Below, in pieces: positions 59,607-64,000 of a stretch of 64,000 nt of DNA. Made by a program: the position numbers and the translations under genes. Origin of the DNA: Methanobrevibacter olleyae (GTDB lineage: Archaea; Methanobacteriota; Methanobacteria; Methanobacteriales; Methanobacteriaceae); assembly GCA_015063035.1 (NCBI GenBank), contig SUTG01000002.1, forward strand, positions 42,096-106,095. The letters run 5' to 3'. Each line of letters starts with the position of its first letter. The stretch's first letter is position 1. Under the pieces are notes generated by a model. The model did not search any database and was not told the origin of the DNA. It saw only the letters and a program-made list of their open reading frames with translations.

Positions 59607-60848
59607 TTATTTTTTGTCAGTTACTTTAAGACATAAACCAGCTGCTACGGTTTGACCCATATCTCTGATAGCGAATCTTCCCATTGGAGGAATGCTTGCA
59701 GCTTCTTCCATAACCATAGGTTTGGTTGGTTTAATTTGTACAATAGCTGCGTCACCAGTTTTAATGAAGTCAGGTTTGGTTGCTTCAGGTTGACCGGTAG
59801 CAGGGTCGAGTTTGGAAGTTAAGTCTAAGAAAGTACATGCAGTTTGTGAGGTGTGACAGTGGAATACAGGAGTGTATCCAACGGTGATTACACCAGGGTG
59901 TTGTAATACAACAACTTGTGCAGTAAATTCTTTAGCTACAGTAGGAGCGTCAGTAGTGTGTCCAGCTACATCTCCTCTTCTGATATCGTTTTTACCTACA
60001 CCTCTTACGTTGAATCCGATGTTGTCACCAGGTTCAGCTTCAGGGAAAGTTTCGTGGTGCATTTCGATAGATTTTACTTCACCAGATACTCCAGCAGGTT
60101 CAAAGATAACGTTGTCACCTTGTTTCATGATACCAGTTTCTACTCTTCCTACAGGTACAGTACCTACACCAGTAATGGAGTATACGTCTTGAATAGGAAT
60201 TCTTAATGGTAAGTCGACAGGTTTTTCAGGTGGTACTAATTTGTCTAATTCATCCATTAATGGACTACCTTTGTACCAGCTCATGTTGTCAGATAATTCT
60301 TTGATGTTGTCTCCTTCAAATGCAGACATTGGGATGAAAGGAGTGCTTGCTGGGTCTCTACCAATGGATCTGAGTAAGTCAGATACTTCGCCTTTTACTT
60401 CGTTGAATCTGTCTTCACTGTAATCTACCATATCCATTTTGTTTACAGCAATGATTAATTGTTTAATACCTAAAGTCATGGATAAGAACATGTGTTCTTT
60501 GGTTTGTGGCATTACACCGTCGTTAGCAGCTACTACTAATACAGCTGCGTCAGCTTGGGATGCACCAGTAATCATGTTTTTAACGAAGTCTCTGTGTCCA
60601 GGACAGTCTACAACAGTGTAGTCGTATTTGTTGGTGGAGAATTTTTGGTGAGCTAAGTCAATGGTTACTCCTCTTTCTCTTTCTTCACCTAATTTGTCCA
60701 TAACAAATCTGAATTTGTCTTCACCTTCATCTAATTGTTGTTCAGCGATTGCACCAGCTTTTAATAATAAGTGTCCTACTAAAGTGGATTTACCGTGGTC
60801 AACGTGTCCAATAAATGCTAAATTTAAATGTTCTTTTGCTTTTGCCAT
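59607..60848 (-). CDS. tuf: Translation elongation factor EF-1 alpha (aEF1A)
   Basis: 413 residues. GTPase motifs are [12 protein letters not shown] (G1), DCPGHRDF (G3) and NKMD (G4), with the two beta-barrel domains following. It carries aminoacyl-tRNA to the ribosome. The start follows AGAGGTTTTTATA. The gene is separated from EF-2 by 539 bases that include an array of ACATG motifs, so it probably has its own promoter besides read-through from EF-2. Confidence 0.98.
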   Translation of the reverse strand: MAKAKEHLNLAFIGHVDHGKSTLVGHLLLKAGAIAEQQLDEGEDKFRFVMDKLGEERERGVTIDLAHQKFSTNKYDYTVVDCPGHRDFVKNMITGASQADAAVLVVAANDGVMPQTKEHMFLSMTLGIKQLIIAVNKMDMVDYSEDRFNEVKGEVSDLLRSIGRDPASTPFIPMSAFEGDNIKELSDNMSWYKGSPLMDELDKLVPPEKPVDLPLRIPIQDVYSITGVGTVPVGRVETGIMKQGDNVIFEPAGVSGEVKSIEMHHETFPEAEPGDNIGFNVRGVGKNDIRRGDVAGHTTDAPTVAKEFTAQVVVLQHPGVITVGYTPVFHCHTSQTACTFLDLTSKLDPATGQPEATKPDFIKTGDAAIVQIKPTKPMVMEEAASIPPMGRFAIRDMGQTVAAGLCLKVTDKK

Positions 60849-61387
60849 TATAAAAACCTCTTTTTATAAATTGTATATAAGTTAAGTATATAATTAAGTA
60901 ATATTATTTGTTAAGTTATTTATATTGTTGAATATTTTTGAAATACTTATGAATCAATAATCAATAAATGTATCAACGATATATCAACGGATTTATTCTA
61001 TAACTTACATGTAAAAATTACATGGTAACAATTACATGCAATATAAAATAAATCACATGTAATATAAGAATACTCAACTATATGTATATTATTATATTTT
61101 TTATAATATATAAACTATATGATTATAACACTATTTTTTTAATAATTAAAAAAATTAAAAAAACAGCATATTAAGTATTGAAACTTAATGAAATTTAATT
61201 AAAAAAATAATTAATTAAAATAAAAATTTAAATTAGGAAAAATTCCTAATTTAATAAAAACAGATCAGAAAAAATTAAGATAAAGATTATCTTAATTTAC
61301 TTAGAACTCATCTAAATTAGAACTAATATAAATTAGAACTCATCTAACTTAGAACTAATCTAGATTAGAACTTATCTAAATTAGAAC
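60849..61387. promoter_or_regulatory. EF-1alpha upstream region with TTACATG array
   Basis: The minus-strand leader contains TATA-like TTATATAC sequences about 30-45 bases before the gene. Farther up, four copies of a TTACATG-type motif occur: TTACATGTAA (61005), TTACATGGTAA (61018), TTACATGCAA (61032) and TCACATGTAA (61053). The stretch after EF-2 (61270-61387) has repeats of TTAGAACTCATCTAA and TTAGAACTAATCTAG. Confidence 0.5.
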
Positions 61388-63583
61388 TTATCCTAAGTAG
61401 TGGTCAGGACCAAATGGTTGTGGGGATAATCCTTTTCTTTCTCTGATTTGTCTGATAATTTGACTTTGCAATTCTCTTGGTAATCTTTCGAAACCGGAGT
61501 TTTCAGTAGACCATAAACATCTACCTTGAGTTGCAGATCTGATTTCACCAGCGAAACCAAACATTTCAGCTACAGGTACTTTAGCTTCAACATTTACCAT
61601 GTCACCTTCAGTTGGCATATCTACAATTTGTCCTCTTCTGTTTAAGATTTCTTTAGTAACAGACCCCATATAGTCAGTAGGAGTGTTAATGAAAACTTTT
61701 TGAACAGGTTCAAGTAAGGTAGGGTCAGCCATCATCATACCACCTTTAATAGCGTTACGGATAGCAGGTAAAATTTGAGCAGGTCCTCTGTGAACTGCGT
61801 CTTCGTGAAGTTTTGCATCTACAAGAGTGAATTTCATACCCATTGCAATTTCGTTTGCAACTGGACCTTCTTCAAGTGCAGATTCGAAACCTTCAATAAC
61901 AAGCTCTTTGATCTCATCTAAGTATTGAATACCACGAGTCATGTTGATGAATAAGGATTTGTTGTAAACATCCCATACCCTTCTAGCTTCTTCTTTGTCA
62001 AGACCATGTTCAATGAATTTTTGAGCTTCTTCCTTATCTTTGATTTTACCTTCTTTGATGTCACCGTTTTGCAATGCTTGGAAGATTGAATCTTCTAAAG
62101 GTGCAACTTCAAGGTATAATCTGTTATGCTTGTTAGGAGATTTACCCTCTACAGGGTTAGCAGTTTTTCCTGCTACGGTTTCTCTGTATACAACAATAGG
62201 TTCAGAAGTGTTGATATCTACACCTTTGTTGTTGATTCTTACACCGATAACTTCTAAGTGAAGTTCTCCCATACCGGATACTAAGTGTTCACCAGTTTCT
62301 TCGTTAATGTTAACGTGAATGGTAGGGTCTTCTTTTGCAGTTTGTCTTAACACTTCAATAAGTTTTGGTAAGTCTTTGGTGTTTTTAGCTTCTACAGCTA
62401 CAGTAACTACAGGTTCAGAGATGTGTTCAATTCCTTCAAACTCTACAATCTTGTTTTCTGGTGAACAGATGGTTTCCCCTGCGGTAGCTCCTTTTGCACC
62501 AGTGATGTAAACAATGTTACCAGCAGGAACCTTTTCAGTAGGAACTCTTTCAGGACCGAAGAAAACACCAACTTGTTGTACTCTGGATCTAGCTTGACCT
62601 CCTACCAAGAACACTTCAGTACCTTGTTCTACAGTACCACCGTATACTCTACCGGTAGCTACTTCACCAGCGTGCTTATCTACAGATACATTAGTGACCA
62701 TTACAGCTAAAGGTCCGTCAGGGCTGGTGTTAACCATGGTTTGACCAGCTTCACTTTCAATGTCTCCATCCCAAATGTTAGGACATCTGTATTGTTGGGA
62801 AACTTCAGGAGAAGGTAAGTGTTCTACTACCATACCTAATAATACTTCAGCTAAAGGCACTTTTTTAGCTAATTCTTTTTGGTTTTCATCATTACAGTAA
62901 TCAATGATGTCTTTAAAGTTGATTCCAGTTTCTTGCATCATTGGAATGTTAATAGCCCAGTTGTGGTATGCTGAACCGAATGCTACACTACCGTCATCCA
63001 CTTTTACAAGCCATTCATCTTTTTTATCTTTAGGAGCCATTTTACTGATTAATTTGTTAGCTTCATTGATGATTCCAATGAATTTGTTTGCTAATTCTTC
63101 TGGTCCTAATTTTACTTCGTTGATTAATCTGTCAACTTTGTTAATGAATAATACTGGTTTAACTTTTTCTCTTAAAGCTTGTCTAAGTACAGTTTCAGTT
63201 TGAGGCATGATACCTTCTACTGCACATACAACTACTACTGCACCGTCTACAGCTCTCATTGCACGGGTTACGTCTCCACCGAAGTCAACGTGACCAGGAG
63301 TGTCAATTAAGTTAATTAAATATTCATCATCATGATATTCGTGTACCATAGATACGTTTGCAGCGTCAATGGTAATACCACGAGCTTGTTCTTGTTCGTC
63401 AAAATCTAAGAATCTTTGATCTCCTGCAAGTTCTTCGGAAATCATTCCTGCACCTGCCAAGAGATTGTCGGATAAAGTAGTTTTACCGTGGTCAATGTGT
63501 GCACAAATACCAATGTTTCTGATATTTGTAGGTTGATACATCAATTCTTTGATTTTTGCAATCATTTTGTCTCGTCTACTCAA
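61388..63583 (-). CDS. fusA: Translation elongation factor EF-2 (aEF2)
   Basis: 731 residues with a TTG start at 63583 directly after AGGTGATGATT, giving the conserved N-terminus [17 protein letters not shown]. The in-frame GTG and ATG upstream lie within the ribosome binding site. GTPase motifs are [17 protein letters not shown] and NKVD. Domain IV holds [12 protein letters not shown], where the His at about 598 is the diphthamide site modified by the DphB pathway. It drives translocation. Second visible gene of the translation operon. Confidence 0.97.
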   Translation of the reverse strand: MSRRDKMIAKIKELMYQPTNIRNIGICAHIDHGKTTLSDNLLAGAGMISEELAGDQRFLDFDEQEQARGITIDAANVSMVHEYHDDEYLINLIDTPGHVDFGGDVTRAMRAVDGAVVVVCAVEGIMPQTETVLRQALREKVKPVLFINKVDRLINEVKLGPEELANKFIGIINEANKLISKMAPKDKKDEWLVKVDDGSVAFGSAYHNWAINIPMMQETGINFKDIIDYCNDENQKELAKKVPLAEVLLGMVVEHLPSPEVSQQYRCPNIWDGDIESEAGQTMVNTSPDGPLAVMVTNVSVDKHAGEVATGRVYGGTVEQGTEVFLVGGQARSRVQQVGVFFGPERVPTEKVPAGNIVYITGAKGATAGETICSPENKIVEFEGIEHISEPVVTVAVEAKNTKDLPKLIEVLRQTAKEDPTIHVNINEETGEHLVSGMGELHLEVIGVRINNKGVDINTSEPIVVYRETVAGKTANPVEGKSPNKHNRLYLEVAPLEDSIFQALQNGDIKEGKIKDKEEAQKFIEHGLDKEEARRVWDVYNKSLFINMTRGIQYLDEIKELVIEGFESALEEGPVANEIAMGMKFTLVDAKLHEDAVHRGPAQILPAIRNAIKGGMMMADPTLLEPVQKVFINTPTDYMGSVTKEILNRRGQIVDMPTEGDMVNVEAKVPVAEMFGFAGEIRSATQGRCLWSTENSGFERLPRELQSQIIRQIRERKGLSPQPFGPDHYLG

Positions 63584-63814
63584 AATCATCACCTATAAAC
63601 ATTAGTTTATTATTTTAGTCCATATTTAAGTCAATATTATGTCTTTTAGATTAAAAAATATAAAAAATTAAAAAATATAAAAATTAAACAGAATTTGAAT
63701 TAGAACTCTTTTTTAAAAATTTATAAATAATTTAATCAAAAACTTAATAAAAATTTAAAAAAGAAATTAAAAAGAAAACTCTGATTAATTCTATAATTAT
63801 TAAAAACACTAAAA

Positions 63815-64000
63815 TTAGTGTGCTGCTTTTGCAACTCTTTCTTTTTCTTCTTTTTTCTGTAAAGCGAAACTTCTAGTATCTTCTTCAGATGCAAAAATTA
63901 ATTCATTTGCTAAACATTCAGCTACAGATTTTCTGTTTTTGAATGCAGATTGTAAAGTACCTCTGGTCAAGAAACCTAAGGATAAGTCAACTCTTCTTTG
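63815..64000 (-). CDS. rps7: Ribosomal protein S7 (uS7), C-terminal part cut by window end
   Basis: The last 61 residues of S7, in frame to the window edge. RRVDLSLGFLTRGTLQSAF and NRKSVAECLANELIFASEED match the C-terminal helices of archaeal S7, and the tail KKKEEKERVAKAAH is typical. It is upstream of EF-2 in the order S7, EF-2, EF-1alpha, S10. The reading in this fragment starts with the codon at 64000. Confidence 0.93.
   Translation of the reverse strand, partial: QRRVDLSLGFLTRGTLQSAFKNRKSVAECLANELIFASEEDTRSFALQKKEEKERVAKAAH

Overview
The window comes from a very AT-rich methanogenic archaeon of the Methanobacteriales, most likely a gut or rumen Methanobrevibacter. The evidence is six methanogenesis-marker genes, archaeal EF-1alpha, EF-2, S10 and S7, a diphthine synthase, Trm5 and Nob1, an adhesin-like surface protein, a probable pseudomurein-binding protein, and ribosome binding sites of the GGTGAT/GGAG type. 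No insertion sequence, prophage or CRISPR array is visible. I assign about 54 protein genes (two cut by the window ends), one tRNA-Ser(UGA) and one candidate structured RNA.

Layout. 1-11.1 kb: a partial unknown gene, an M48 protease, a thioesterase, an acetyltransferase, a large adhesin-like protein, glutamate dehydrogenase, an orphan winged-helix regulator with 0.95 kb of empty DNA in front of it, a queuosine-precursor-type transporter, then another 0.95 kb without genes. 11.1-20.9 kb: diphthine synthase, a GC-rich structured element, two paralogous Fe-S aldo/keto reductases around a MATE exporter, Trm5, a cupin, an MtnA-type isomerase and a zinc alcohol dehydrogenase. 21.2-31.4 kb: nifB, then the cluster mmp17-mmp15-mmp5-mmp6-mmp3, a polar amino-acid ABC transporter and mmp2, all on the minus strand. 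31.6-43.8 kb: a SAM methyltransferase behind a 22-bp palindrome, a DUF2117-type protein with an acidic tail, nob1, moaB, a D/E-rich surface protein, pyrE, a PRC-barrel protein, a solute:sodium symporter with its 37-residue partner, an aryl-CoA ligase with an ACT protein, and a dicarboxylate/amino-acid symporter. 43.9-48.7 kb: carA-carB. 48.7-54.5 kb: poorly characterised genes (small membrane proteins, zinc ribbon, coiled coil, surface protein, a protein with a J-domain-like HPD motif) and rimI. 54.7-58.3 kb: a UPF0146 protein, a P-type Ca2+ ATPase and a 36-residue membrane protein. 58.9-64 kb: tRNA-Ser and the translation operon (S7, EF-2, EF-1alpha, S10).

The most interesting connection is nifB beside the methanogenesis-marker cluster, with no nitrogenase genes in the window. 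The cluster belongs to the ATP-dependent machinery that activates methyl-coenzyme M reductase, which is reported to hold nitrogenase-precursor-like Fe-S-C clusters; NifB makes that type of cluster. DphB and its substrate EF-2 also both lie in the window.

Other points for the reader: many intergenic gaps carry short tandem repeats with units of 38-59 bp, including one that copies the end of nob1. Two very short membrane-protein genes follow transport genes (a symporter and a P-type ATPase). Several gene starts had to be moved because the GTG inside the GGTGAT ribosome binding site is in frame and imitates a start codon.
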